From NCBI GenBank assembly GCA_029946075.1, contig JAQSDT010000072.1, positions 1 to 7,893 of the forward strand: DNA of 7,893 nucleotides, read 5' to 3'. Each line of letters starts with the position of its first letter. Within the stretch, counting starts at the first letter, position 1. The translations under genes were made by a program, and so were the position numbers. Below are positions 1 to 5,592 of this stretch, in pieces. Source of the DNA: a bacterium. GTDB lineage: Bacteria > Pseudomonadota > Alphaproteobacteria > Rhizobiales > Xanthobacteraceae. Under the pieces are notes generated by a model that was not told the DNA's origin, made no database searches, and was given only the letters and a program-made list of their open reading frames with translations.

Positions 1-436
1 TGGAGATGATGCCGTCGAGCTTCGACGGATCGAGCTGTTCGTGCAGCGCGGCGCGCAATTTGTCCGCACCGCCTGCCGGGCGCAGCCGGACGATGCCGAG
101 CGCCGCACCACGGCCGGTACCGCGGCTGATCGTGATGCGCGCGACCGAGCGGATCATATCCGCAAAGCGGGCGATGTTGGCCTTCGACCAGGCGGTCTGG
201 TTGGCCAGCGCCGTGCGATAGGCCAGGCTGTCCAGCACCTCAAAGGTCTCGGTTGAATAGAGGCTGAGATACTTTGGACTGCCGTCATGGGCGACGTAGC
301 GGCGCGCTTCGATGAAACCGTCGATGGCGACGCGCTCTTCGAGGTGCTCGCGGTCGTACCAGCGGTTGAACTCGGCTTCATCCGCTGCGCCGATGTTCAT
401 CGACGTCAGCAGCATGCCTTTTCCGGCGATCGGCAT
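1..436 (-). CDS. Dimeric alpha/beta-barrel (EthD/DUF4286-like) protein, 3' end outside window
   Basis: The open frame starts at an ATG at 436 and runs off the left edge after 145 codons with no stop. Residues 22-47 carry an FNRWYDREHLEER-type motif followed by GFIEARRY. This resembles the small ferredoxin-like alpha/beta-barrel domains of the EthD and DUF4286 families. A second similar half may begin near residue 112 (GIVRLRP), which would make a two-domain protein. The start is supported by AGGAA at 444-448, seven bases upstream. That site overlaps the TAG stop of the preceding hydrolase, so the two genes are probably translationally coupled. It is the last visible gene of the pqq operon. 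No catalytic function can be assigned: these folds include small-molecule oxygenases, isomerases and binding proteins. The family name comes from motif recall, not a profile search. Confidence 0.75.
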   Translation of the reverse strand, partial: MPIAGKGMLLTSMNIGAADEAEFNRWYDREHLEERVAIDGFIEARRYVAHDGSPKYLSLYSTETFEVLDSLAYRTALANQTAWSKANIARFADMIRSVARITISRGTGRGAALGIVRLRPAGGADKLRAALHEQLDPSKLDGIIS

Positions 437-446
437 TTTCCTGTTC

Positions 447-1424
447 CTATGTGCTGGTTCTGGAAGCCATGTCCGCGATCGCCTTCATCACGGCGTCGCG
501 GACACCTGGATCGTACAGCGTGTGCCCGGCGCCCTCGACGAAACGGACTTCGGCCTCGCGCCATTGCGCCGCCAGCGCGTGCGAGGTAGCCGGCGGGCAC
601 AACAGATCGTAGCGCCCCTGCACGATGATGCCGGGAATGCCGGCAAGCCGGCCAACCTCGCGCAGCAATTGATCCGGCTGCATGAAGCTGTCGTTGGAGA
701 AGTAGTGGGCCTCCATGAGCGGCGTGGCGGGCAGGGTGCGTGAGGGTGCGAGGTCGAGCCGGGTGCGCTTCGGCGAATGTTCGGAGAGGATACTTTCCGT
801 CTGCCCCCACGCCTGGATCGCCGGGGCGGAGACGGCTGCATCGGAATGCAGGATGCGGCGAAAATAGGCGTCGATCGGCCGCGCGCGTTCTTCCGGCGGC
901 AACACGCCGAGGAAATCCTCGTATAGCGCAGGGTAGAAGCGCGGCAGCACGTTGAGAAATCCATTCTCGATTTCCTGCCGCGTGCCGAGAAACGTCGCGC
1001 GCAGTACGATGCCGCTGACGCGCTCCGGGTGCGCCTCGGCATATGCAAGCGCCAGCGTCGCGCCCCAGGACCCGCCGGCCACCATCCAGCGCTCGAAGCC
1101 GAATTTCTCGCGGATCATCTCCATGTCGGCGATCAGGTGCGACAGCGTGTTGCCTTCGCGGCGGCCCTTGGGGCGGCTGCGGCCGGCGCCACGCTGGTCG
1201 AACAGCACGGCGTGGAACCGCTCAGGATCGAACAGCCGGCGATGATCGGGCTGGCAGCCCGATCCGGGCCCGCCATGCAGATAGACCGCGGGAATGCCGC
1301 CGGCGTGCCCGATGCTCTCGACATGGACTTCATGGCCGTCGCCCACGGCGATGTGCTCCGACGTCAGCGGCGCAAACGGATCGGAACGATGAGCGGATTT
1401 GCCGGCGTCGGCGTCAGGCGCCAT
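447..1424 (-). CDS. pip: Proline iminopeptidase-like alpha/beta hydrolase (peptidase family S33)
   Basis: This 325-residue protein has the hallmarks of prolyl aminopeptidase, which removes an N-terminal proline from peptides. The oxyanion-hole motif HGGPGSG is at 50-56 and DQRGAGRS at 76-83. The nucleophile elbow GGSWGAT gives Ser119, with Asp273 in GRYDLL and His301 in GAGHT completing the triad. Glu210 (AWGQTES) and Glu238 (MEAHYF) match the two glutamates that hold the substrate amino terminus in characterised prolyl aminopeptidases. No signal peptide is seen, so it should be cytosolic. The frame stays open up to 1583, but the ATG at 1424 has GGAAGG five bases upstream and gives the normal family length. 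The gene overlaps the end of pqqE by 11 bases and lies 10 bases before the dimeric-barrel gene. Placement in the pqq operon suggests, but does not prove, a role in PqqA peptide trimming. The peptidase preference is inferred from motifs. Confidence 0.9.
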   Translation of the reverse strand: MAPDADAGKSAHRSDPFAPLTSEHIAVGDGHEVHVESIGHAGGIPAVYLHGGPGSGCQPDHRRLFDPERFHAVLFDQRGAGRSRPKGRREGNTLSHLIADMEMIREKFGFERWMVAGGSWGATLALAYAEAHPERVSGIVLRATFLGTRQEIENGFLNVLPRFYPALYEDFLGVLPPEERARPIDAYFRRILHSDAAVSAPAIQAWGQTESILSEHSPKRTRLDLAPSRTLPATPLMEAHYFSNDSFMQPDQLLREVGRLAGIPGIIVQGRYDLLCPPATSHALAAQWREAEVRFVEGAGHTLYDPGVRDAVMKAIADMASRTST

Positions 1425-2604
1425 GCTCGCCTTCCGTCTCCGGCGTGCCGCCGGCAAAATTGCGATAAAGGAAACGGTTGTCGGCCGCAGCAGCCTCGCG
1501 CTCGGCCTGCTTGAAAATTTTCGCGTGGATCGGCGACAGCGTACAGGCCGGATCGGTGGCGGCGGCATCGCCGGCCAGCGCAAAGGCCTGGCAGCGGCAG
1601 CCGCCGAGGTCGATCTCCCGAAATTCGCAACTCTTGCACGGCTCCTTCATCCATCCGGTACCGCGATAGAGGTTGAGCGCCTCGGAATTCTGCCAGATCC
1701 AGGCGATCGAATGGTTCGAGCGTACCGACTCGAATTCGAGGCCGTTAAGGCTTTCGGCGGCGTGGCAGGGCAGGATCTTTCCCGCGGGAGAAATGTTGAA
1801 GAACTGCCGGCCCCAGCCGCCCATGCACTTCTTCGGCCGCAGCGCATAGTAGTCCGGCACCACGTAGTCGATGGCGAGCGTGCCCTTCAGCCGGACAGCG
1901 GCTTCCTCGACGACGCGGCTGGTCTCCTCGATCTGTTCCAGCGTCGGCATCAGCGCCGCCCGGTTCTTCAGGGCCCAGCCGTAATACTGGACGTTGGCGA
2001 CTTCCAGCCGGTCGGCGTCGAGATCGACCGCCATCTGGATGATGTCGGAGAGCTGATGCAGGTTCTGCCGGTGCATCACGGCATTCACCGTCAGCGGCAA
2101 TTCGAGCTCGCGCGTCCATCGCGCGACTTCGATCTTCTTCTCATGCGCATTCTTCAGGCCGGCGACGCGGTCGGCGACGCTGGGCTCGTTACCCTGAAAG
2201 CTGATCTGGACGTGGCACAGCCCGGCATCGGCGAGCGCGGACAGCTTCTCTCTTGTCAGCAACACGGCCGACGTGATCAGGTTGCTGTAGAGCCCGACGT
2301 CGCTCGCATGCTGCACGAGTTCGACCAGATCCTTGCGCGCCGTGGGTTCGCCGCCGGAGAAATGGATCTGCAGCACGCCGATCTCGGCAAGCTCGCTCAG
2401 CACCTTCTTCCATTCGGCAGTGGTGAGTTCCGTGCCGCCCCGGTCGAGTTCGATCGGGTTGGAGCAATAGGGGCATTGCAGCGGGCAGCGATGGGTGAGT
2501 TCGGCCAGCACCGCCAGCGGAATGCCAAACGTCTCCGCTGTCGAACGCCGCTGTTCCAGCACCGCGAGCCCATCGGTCGGCGGGGTGCCGGCGAGGCCGC
2601 TCAT
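1414..2604 (-). CDS. pqqE: PqqA peptide cyclase PqqE (radical SAM, SPASM)
   Basis: PqqE is the radical S-adenosylmethionine enzyme that makes the first committed bond of PQQ, a carbon-carbon cross-link between the conserved Glu and Tyr of PqqA held by PqqD. The 396-residue product has the [4Fe-4S] motif CPLQCPYC (Cys40, 44, 47) and the SAM-contacting GGEP at 84-87. A C-terminal SPASM region has cysteines 260, 280, 323, 326, 336, 338 and 354, suited to auxiliary clusters. Length is near the family norm, with a slightly longer N-terminus. Its ATG overlaps the pqqD TGA in an ATGA arrangement, so translation is probably coupled, which fits the known PqqD-PqqE complex. The last 11 bases overlap the downstream hydrolase gene. 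It acts in the cytosol. Nothing essential appears to be missing. Confidence 0.98.
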   Translation of the reverse strand: MSGLAGTPPTDGLAVLEQRRSTAETFGIPLAVLAELTHRCPLQCPYCSNPIELDRGGTELTTAEWKKVLSELAEIGVLQIHFSGGEPTARKDLVELVQHASDVGLYSNLITSAVLLTREKLSALADAGLCHVQISFQGNEPSVADRVAGLKNAHEKKIEVARWTRELELPLTVNAVMHRQNLHQLSDIIQMAVDLDADRLEVANVQYYGWALKNRAALMPTLEQIEETSRVVEEAAVRLKGTLAIDYVVPDYYALRPKKCMGGWGRQFFNISPAGKILPCHAAESLNGLEFESVRSNHSIAWIWQNSEALNLYRGTGWMKEPCKSCEFREIDLGGCRCQAFALAGDAAATDPACTLSPIHAKIFKQAEREAAAADNRFLYRNFAGGTPETEGEHGA

Positions 2605-2912
2605 GACGTCTTCTCGCGGGCTTCGGTCAGAAAGCCCTTGTCGGCGAGATCCTGCAGCATCGCGACGACGTCGGTGGCGATCGCCTCGCGCGGCGCGGAA
2701 TATTTGGCGGCGAGCTGGTCGACCATCTCGGCGACGCTGAGCACGCCGTCGCAGAGCTGCAGCACTTCGACAGCGATCTCGTCCGGCGCCAGCACGCGCT
2801 CCGGCGCGAGGATAACCCAGACCTGCCGCGTCTCATCGAACTTCAGCCTGGCGTGACGCGGCAATTTCGGCCGGCTCGCCTCGCTGACGCTGATGTTGCG
2901 GCTGGACGCCAT
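2601..2912 (-). CDS. pqqD: PQQ biosynthesis peptide chaperone PqqD
   Basis: PqqD is a small RiPP recognition element. It binds the PqqA precursor and presents it to PqqE. With the ATG at 2912 the protein has 103 residues. The typical core PKLPRHARLKFDETRQVWVI is at 15-34, followed by LAPERVLAPDEIAVEVLQL at 35-53. The end is a helical winged-helix-like part finishing in MLQDLADKGFL (85-95). The frame also allows a TTG two codons earlier, at 2918. The only nearby ribosome site (GGGA, complement of 2920-2923) would then sit one base from that TTG, against seven bases from the ATG, so I chose the ATG. The gene starts 15 bases after the pqqC stop and overlaps pqqE by four bases. Confidence 0.96.
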   Translation of the reverse strand: MASSRNISVSEASRPKLPRHARLKFDETRQVWVILAPERVLAPDEIAVEVLQLCDGVLSVAEMVDQLAAKYSAPREAIATDVVAMLQDLADKGFLTEAREKTS

Positions 2913-2919
2913 CCTCAAT

Positions 2920-2923
2920 TCCC
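2920..2923 (-). promoter_or_regulatory. Ribosome binding site that decides the pqqD start
   Basis: GGGA on the minus strand lies seven bases before the ATG at 2912 and only one base before the alternative TTG at 2918. It therefore favours the ATG. It sits just after the pqqC stop codon. Confidence 0.55.
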
Positions 2924-2927
2924 GTTC

Positions 2928-3707
2928 TCAGTTTCCTTGGGGCACGAACGCGCCGGGCGGTATGTGGCCGTCGACATAGGCATGATACAGCGCGTCGAGC
3001 TGAACCCATAGCACATTGGTCTTGAAGATCAGCGCGTTGCAGACTGCCTCTCGTTCCGCCGGTATCCTGGCATTGGCCTTGACGTAGTCGAGCGCAAAAC
3101 CGGCATCGCGCGGCGCCTGCGTCAGGCGTCGGCTGAAATAGCTCATGATGTCGGGATTGACGAAGTCATAATGCTGCAGCATCCCCGAGATGCGCTCTTC
3201 GTGCAGGTTCGGCGCGAACAGTTCGGTGAGCGAGGAAGCAATCGCCTCCAATGGCGACTTGTCGCGGCAGAAATGCACATAGGCTTCCACCGCAAAGCGC
3301 GTCGCGGGCAGGATACCTTCGGTTGATTCCACGTAGGTATTGTCGAGGCCGAGGCCTTCGGTCAGCTTCAGCCAGCGCTCGATGCCGCCCTCCGCGCCGG
3401 GATCGCCGTCATGGTCCTCGATGCGGTGCCGCCACTCGATCCTTGTGGTGCGGTCGCGGAAGCGCGAGATCACCATCGCGTCCTTTAGCGGGATCGTGCT
3501 CTGGTAATAGTATCGATTGAGCGCCCAGGCCTGCACCTGACCCTTGTTGAGCTTGCCGCCATGCAGCAGCCGGTGGAACGGGTGCAAATTGTGGTACCGC
3601 GTCGCGCCGATGTGGCGCAGCATCGCTTCCATTTCCTCGGCGCTATCAAGCGTGACGCCCTTGCCGATCGATAGCGCGGTCATTCCACCGGATGACATGA
3701 CGTTCAC
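2928..3707 (-). CDS. pqqC: Pyrroloquinoline-quinone synthase PqqC
   Basis: PqqC is a cofactor-free oxidase of the haem-oxygenase-like fold. It performs the last step of PQQ synthesis: ring closure and oxidation of the AHQQ intermediate with molecular oxygen. The 259-residue protein shows the family signatures YHNLHPFH (38-45), NRYYYQ (64-69), IPLKDA (72-77), WRHRIEDHDG (92-101), RFAVEAYVHF (137-146), SLTELFAP (159-166) and FKTNVLWVQLDAL (228-240, with active-site-type Lys229). The start is a GTG at 3707 that overlaps the pqqB TGA as GTGA. A GGAG (complement of 3716-3719) lies eight bases upstream of it. The next in-frame ATG, three codons on, would be about 17 bases from that site, so GTG is preferred. 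Confidence 0.97.
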   Translation of the reverse strand: MNVMSSGGMTALSIGKGVTLDSAEEMEAMLRHIGATRYHNLHPFHRLLHGGKLNKGQVQAWALNRYYYQSTIPLKDAMVISRFRDRTTRIEWRHRIEDHDGDPGAEGGIERWLKLTEGLGLDNTYVESTEGILPATRFAVEAYVHFCRDKSPLEAIASSLTELFAPNLHEERISGMLQHYDFVNPDIMSYFSRRLTQAPRDAGFALDYVKANARIPAEREAVCNALIFKTNVLWVQLDALYHAYVDGHIPPGAFVPQGN

Positions 3708-4633
3708 AGCGCGATCTCCGTTCCGTCGGCTGGGATTTGCCAGCCTGCCTGTTCCAGGCTGTTGCGTTCGTCCGACCCGTGCAGCAGCGCCGGATTGGAG
3801 TTGTTGATATGCAAGAACAGCTTTCGGCCGATGTCGAGGCCGGCAAGGCTCTCGATGGCGCCGTCGCCGCCGGACATCGAGATGTGTCCCATGCCTTGGC
3901 CCGTCTTGGCGCCGAGGCCGGCCACGATCAATTCGTCATCGCGCCACACCGTGCCGTCGAAGAACACCAGTGCGGCGCCCGCCAGCCGGGCCTTGAGGTC
4001 GTCGGTCACCCGCGCGCAGGCGGCGAGGAAGTAGAAATATTTGCCGCTGGCCTTGTCCGTGACTCGAAGGCCCAGCGTATCGCCCACGCCGTCCTTGCCG
4101 GACGGGTGCGCCTTGCCTTCGAGATACCACGCGCCCTTGCCGGGAACTTCGAACGGCAGCACCTCGATGCCGGAGGGCGAGCCGTCGGGCAGGGTGGGTT
4201 CGAACGGCCTGTCCACCTTGATCGGCAGCCGCGTCACATTCTTCTCGCTCAGCACGTTGAAGATGCTGTTGGACCGGAGGATCGCAAGCACGCGCTCATG
4301 CCCGTAGAGCGTGAAGGGTGAGCCTTCACGCATCGACAGCAGGCCCGTGACCGCATCGATTTCGCCGTTGGTGAGAATGACGCCCGCGATCGGGCTGTGC
4401 CGGAGCTTGCCCGCCCTGGGATGAAGCTGCGGTGTCGCCGTCACTTGCTGGCGCAGGTCGGGGGAGGCGTTGACGAGAAACCAGTGTTCGCCGTCGGCAC
4501 TGAACGCGATCGAGGCCTGGGTGCTCTGCAATTCCGGCTTGTCGTTTCGTGAGGTCCGGCAAACCGGACAGCCGCAATTCCATTGCGGAACCCCGCCGCC
4601 TGCCGCGGCGCCCAGGACGACGACGCGAAGCAT
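3704..4633 (-). CDS. pqqB: PQQ biosynthesis protein PqqB (metallo-beta-lactamase fold)
   Basis: PqqB belongs to the metallo-beta-lactamase superfamily. It is reported to be an iron-dependent hydroxylase that acts on the cross-linked Glu-Tyr intermediate before PqqC; older work suggested a transport role. The 309-residue product has the N-terminal GAAAGGGVPQWNCGCPVC (8-25) with the structural metal-binding cysteines 20, 22 and 25. It also has NASPDLRQQ (55-63), FFDGTVW (224-230), MGHISMSGG (248-256) and LHINNSNP (274-281). The ATG at 4633 has a strong AGGAGA (complement of 4640-4645) six bases upstream. It overlaps pqqC by four bases. One oddity: the segment LTNGEIDAVTGLL (87-99) has Ala94 where PqqB proteins I recall have histidine after the aspartate (an IDH or VDH motif). 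Confidence 0.97.
   Translation of the reverse strand: MLRVVVLGAAAGGGVPQWNCGCPVCRTSRNDKPELQSTQASIAFSADGEHWFLVNASPDLRQQVTATPQLHPRAGKLRHSPIAGVILTNGEIDAVTGLLSMREGSPFTLYGHERVLAILRSNSIFNVLSEKNVTRLPIKVDRPFEPTLPDGSPSGIEVLPFEVPGKGAWYLEGKAHPSGKDGVGDTLGLRVTDKASGKYFYFLAACARVTDDLKARLAGAALVFFDGTVWRDDELIVAGLGAKTGQGMGHISMSGGDGAIESLAGLDIGRKLFLHINNSNPALLHGSDERNSLEQAGWQIPADGTEIAL
3716..3719 (-). promoter_or_regulatory. Ribosome binding site supporting the GTG start of pqqC
   Basis: GGAG on the minus strand lies eight bases before the GTG at 3707, inside the last codons of pqqB. It supports GTG over the ATG at 3698. Confidence 0.6.
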
Positions 4634-4639
4634 GATCCG

Positions 4640-4645
4640 TCTCCT
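4640..4645 (-). promoter_or_regulatory. Strong ribosome binding site of pqqB
   Basis: AGGAGA on the minus strand lies six bases before the pqqB ATG. It is close to the ideal anti-16S match and stronger than the sites of the downstream overlapping genes. This suits the first gene after a long spacer. Confidence 0.7.
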
Positions 4646-4664
4646 GGAGTTTCTACAAACACAA

Positions 4665-4702
4665 AGTCAAAACGAAACGAGATGGAGTCAAAACGAAACG
4701 AG
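4665..4702 (-). repeat. Tandem 17-base direct repeat between pqqA and pqqB
   Basis: The plus-strand word AGTCAAAACGAAACGAG occurs perfectly at 4665-4681 and again at 4686-4702, a period of 21 bases or two helical turns. Read in the operon direction it is CTCGTTTCGTTTTGACT, so each copy ends in a TTGACT word like a -35 box. I could not find a convincing -10 box at the right distance behind either copy. It lies 20 to 60 bases upstream of the pqqB ribosome site. Possible roles are a regulator site, an internal promoter element or an RNA-binding site. Confidence 0.85.
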
Positions 4703-4720
4703 GCGGACACCGGCCTTGCT

Positions 4721-4744
4721 CACGTTTCCACGATCGGGAACGTG
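4721..4744 (-). repeat. Inverted repeat (hairpin) in the pqqA-pqqB spacer
   Basis: The arms CACGTTTCC (4721-4729) and GGGAACGTG (4736-4744) pair over nine positions with one mismatch around a six-base loop. No run of T follows on the minus strand, so it is not a classical intrinsic terminator. It could be a partial terminator or a transcript-stabilising structure that raises pqqA output relative to pqqBCDE, or simply an operator. Confidence 0.6.
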
Positions 4745-4792
4745 TCAGGCCCGGAGGTCCACCTGCGTCAGAACGTGAAGTTGCGCGACCGC

Positions 4793-4873
4793 TTACTTGC
4801 GGGTGGCGCACACATACATGTTGATTTCCATGCCGACCGCCACTTCGACGATCTTCGGTGCTTTCCAGGCCAT
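4793..4873 (-). CDS. pqqA: PQQ precursor peptide PqqA
   Basis: This 26-residue ribosomally made peptide is the substrate from which PQQ is built. It begins MAWKAPKIVEV and contains the defining Glu-x3-Tyr motif as EINMY, with Glu16 and Tyr20, the residues that PqqE joins. The short tail after the tyrosine is VCATRK. The ATG at 4873 has GGAG (complement of 4880-4883) six bases upstream. An in-frame ATG four codons earlier (4885) overlaps that site and is unlikely. The stop is TAA at 4793-4795. The gene is the first of the operon, 159 bases ahead of pqqB. The longer open frame around it is not the gene. Size and motif match PqqA peptides from other alphaproteobacteria. Confidence 0.95.
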   Translation of the reverse strand: MAWKAPKIVEVAVGMEINMYVCATRK

Positions 4874-4944
4874 TGGGCTCTCCATTGATACCGGACGGAC
4901 TCCGCCCTCGTCCGCTAAGGTACTTCGGATCGAAAAGTTCGCCA

Positions 4945-5002
4945 GTGAAATCTTTTGCGTGCAGGCCTTGTTTGGGTATGCTGCATCGCAAAAGGATTTC
5001 AC
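4945..5002. repeat. Large bulged inverted repeat upstream of pqqA
   Basis: The left arm is 4945-4963 and the right arm 4982-5002. Eight bases (GTGAAATC/GATTTCAC), then seven (TTTTGCG/CGCAAAA), then four (TGCA/TGCA) pair. The right arm has single unpaired bases at 4994 and 4986, and the loop is 18 bases (4964-4981). That is 19 paired bases, far longer than the chance palindromes around it. It lies 71 bases upstream of the pqqA start codon. Depending on the transcription start, it could be an mRNA leader hairpin, a paired operator, or a remnant repeat element. Confidence 0.85.
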
Positions 5003-5136
5003 GGGTTTGTGCAGGGGCCACCGTTCAAAACGGCGTGGGGTCAGGCTTTTCGCGGTTGTCCGCAGCGCCGGGAATGCCAATTTTGGGGTCGAGGGAGCGG
5101 CAAATCGCTCCAATAAAGAACTTGTGAGAAGTCCGG

Positions 5137-5154
5137 GCCCAGGCATGCATGGGC
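5137..5154. repeat. Palindrome upstream of the DUF6894-like gene
   Basis: GCCCA-G-GCATGC-A-TGGGC is an 18-base palindrome with one mismatched pair (5142 with 5149), centred 33 bases before the start codon at 5179. Its size and symmetry suit a dimeric regulator site or a leader hairpin. No family can be named. Confidence 0.6.
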
Positions 5155-5178
5155 TCGCTGGAATGAAGGCTGTCGCCA

Positions 5179-5436
5179 ATGCCACGCTACTTCTTCAATA
5201 CCCGTATCGGCGATGAGCTGATCTCGGATCCCGACGGCGAAGTGCTGCGGGATCCCGACCGCGCCTGGGAGATGGCGCGCGCCATGATCCGCGAACTGCT
5301 CAAGACCGACGGCGCCGATGGCGCGCTGCTGAGCGCGACCATCGAGGTGACCGATGACGAGGGCGAGATCGTGCTGGAGTTTCCGTTCTCCGAAGCGATT
5401 CTCGATGCCCCGGGTGCCGCCGTCACCCGGCACTAA
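5179..5436 (+). CDS. Small DUF6894-like protein of unknown function
   Basis: This 85-residue acidic protein begins MPRYFFNTRIGDELISDPDG and continues with a helix-like DRAWEMARAMIREL segment (27-40), then strand-like segments ATIEVTDDEGEIVLEFPF (53-70). The opening (M-P-R-Y-F-F-N, then D-x-D-G and A-W-x-M-A) is typical of the DUF6894 proteins common in Rhizobiales. They have no known function. There is no signal peptide or membrane segment, so it should be cytosolic. GAAGG at 5165-5169 lies nine bases before the ATG. It is transcribed away from pqqA and sits 156 bases before the dehydrogenase gene. Whether it shares that transcript is unclear. The family name is from recall of the motif. Confidence 0.85.
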   Translation: MPRYFFNTRIGDELISDPDGEVLRDPDRAWEMARAMIRELLKTDGADGALLSATIEVTDDEGEIVLEFPFSEAILDAPGAAVTRH

Positions 5437-5476
5437 CGGCGCATCGCCACGCGTCTTCATGGTGCAACCGCAGCAA

Positions 5477-5497
5477 GCAATTCCGATTGCGCATCGG
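5477..5497 (+). repeat. Two overlapping short hairpins in the dehydrogenase leader
   Basis: GCAAT-TCCG-ATTGC (5477-5490) and CCGAT-TGCGC-ATCGG (5483-5497) share bases, so only one can form at a time. They lie about 100 bases upstream of the dehydrogenase start. Arms are only five bases, so this may be chance. Confidence 0.3.
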
Positions 5498-5592
5498 CAT
5501 GAAAGTGTCGAAGACTGCAATCTCGGAGAGCCGCCGGCGCCGGCATCGCGTGCCCGCGCATAGAGAAATGGCCTCCGCCAGGGAGAACGCCC

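Larger units (their letters stand above)
4874..5178. other. Divergent intergenic region between pqqA and the DUF6894-like gene
   Basis: These 305 bases separate the minus-strand pqq operon from the plus-strand genes and should hold both promoters. I found no coding region here with family support. It contains a large bulged inverted repeat (4945-5002), a short palindrome CCGTT-CAA-AACGG (5021-5033), a palindrome around GCATGC (5137-5154), and a small CGGAC/GTCCG hairpin (4896-4914) in the presumed pqqA leader. No -35/-10 pair close to consensus was seen on either strand. The operon may therefore depend on an activator or a non-housekeeping sigma factor. Confidence 0.7.

Noticed and set aside
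1425..1583. N-terminal extension of the hydrolase up to 1583
   Set aside because: It overlaps the pqqE end, is Arg/Pro-rich without family similarity, and the ATG at 1424 has a good ribosome site and gives normal length.
1399..2856. 485-codon open frame on the plus strand opposite pqqE and pqqD
   Set aside because: It is antisense to genes with clear radical SAM and PqqD motifs and shows no recognisable domain; it is a shadow frame.
4721..4744. Intrinsic terminator after pqqA
   Set aside because: The hairpin exists but no T-rich run follows on the transcribed strand, so a full stop of transcription is not supported.
4874..4885. PqqA start four codons upstream (4885)
   Set aside because: That ATG overlaps the GGAG that serves the ATG at 4873, and the shorter form matches known PqqA N-termini.
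5060..5082. Sigma-54-like promoter on the minus strand upstream of pqqA (TTGGCA with GG-N10-GC spacing)
   Set aside because: The -24 part is good but the -12 part (GCGCT) is poor, and it lies almost 190 bases from the pqqA start. A chance match is likely without a mapped transcript start.
5533..5544. Perfect 12-base palindrome GCCGGCGCCGGC in the dehydrogenase leader
   Set aside because: It is made only of G and C in GC-rich DNA and is expected by chance; no other feature supports it as a site.
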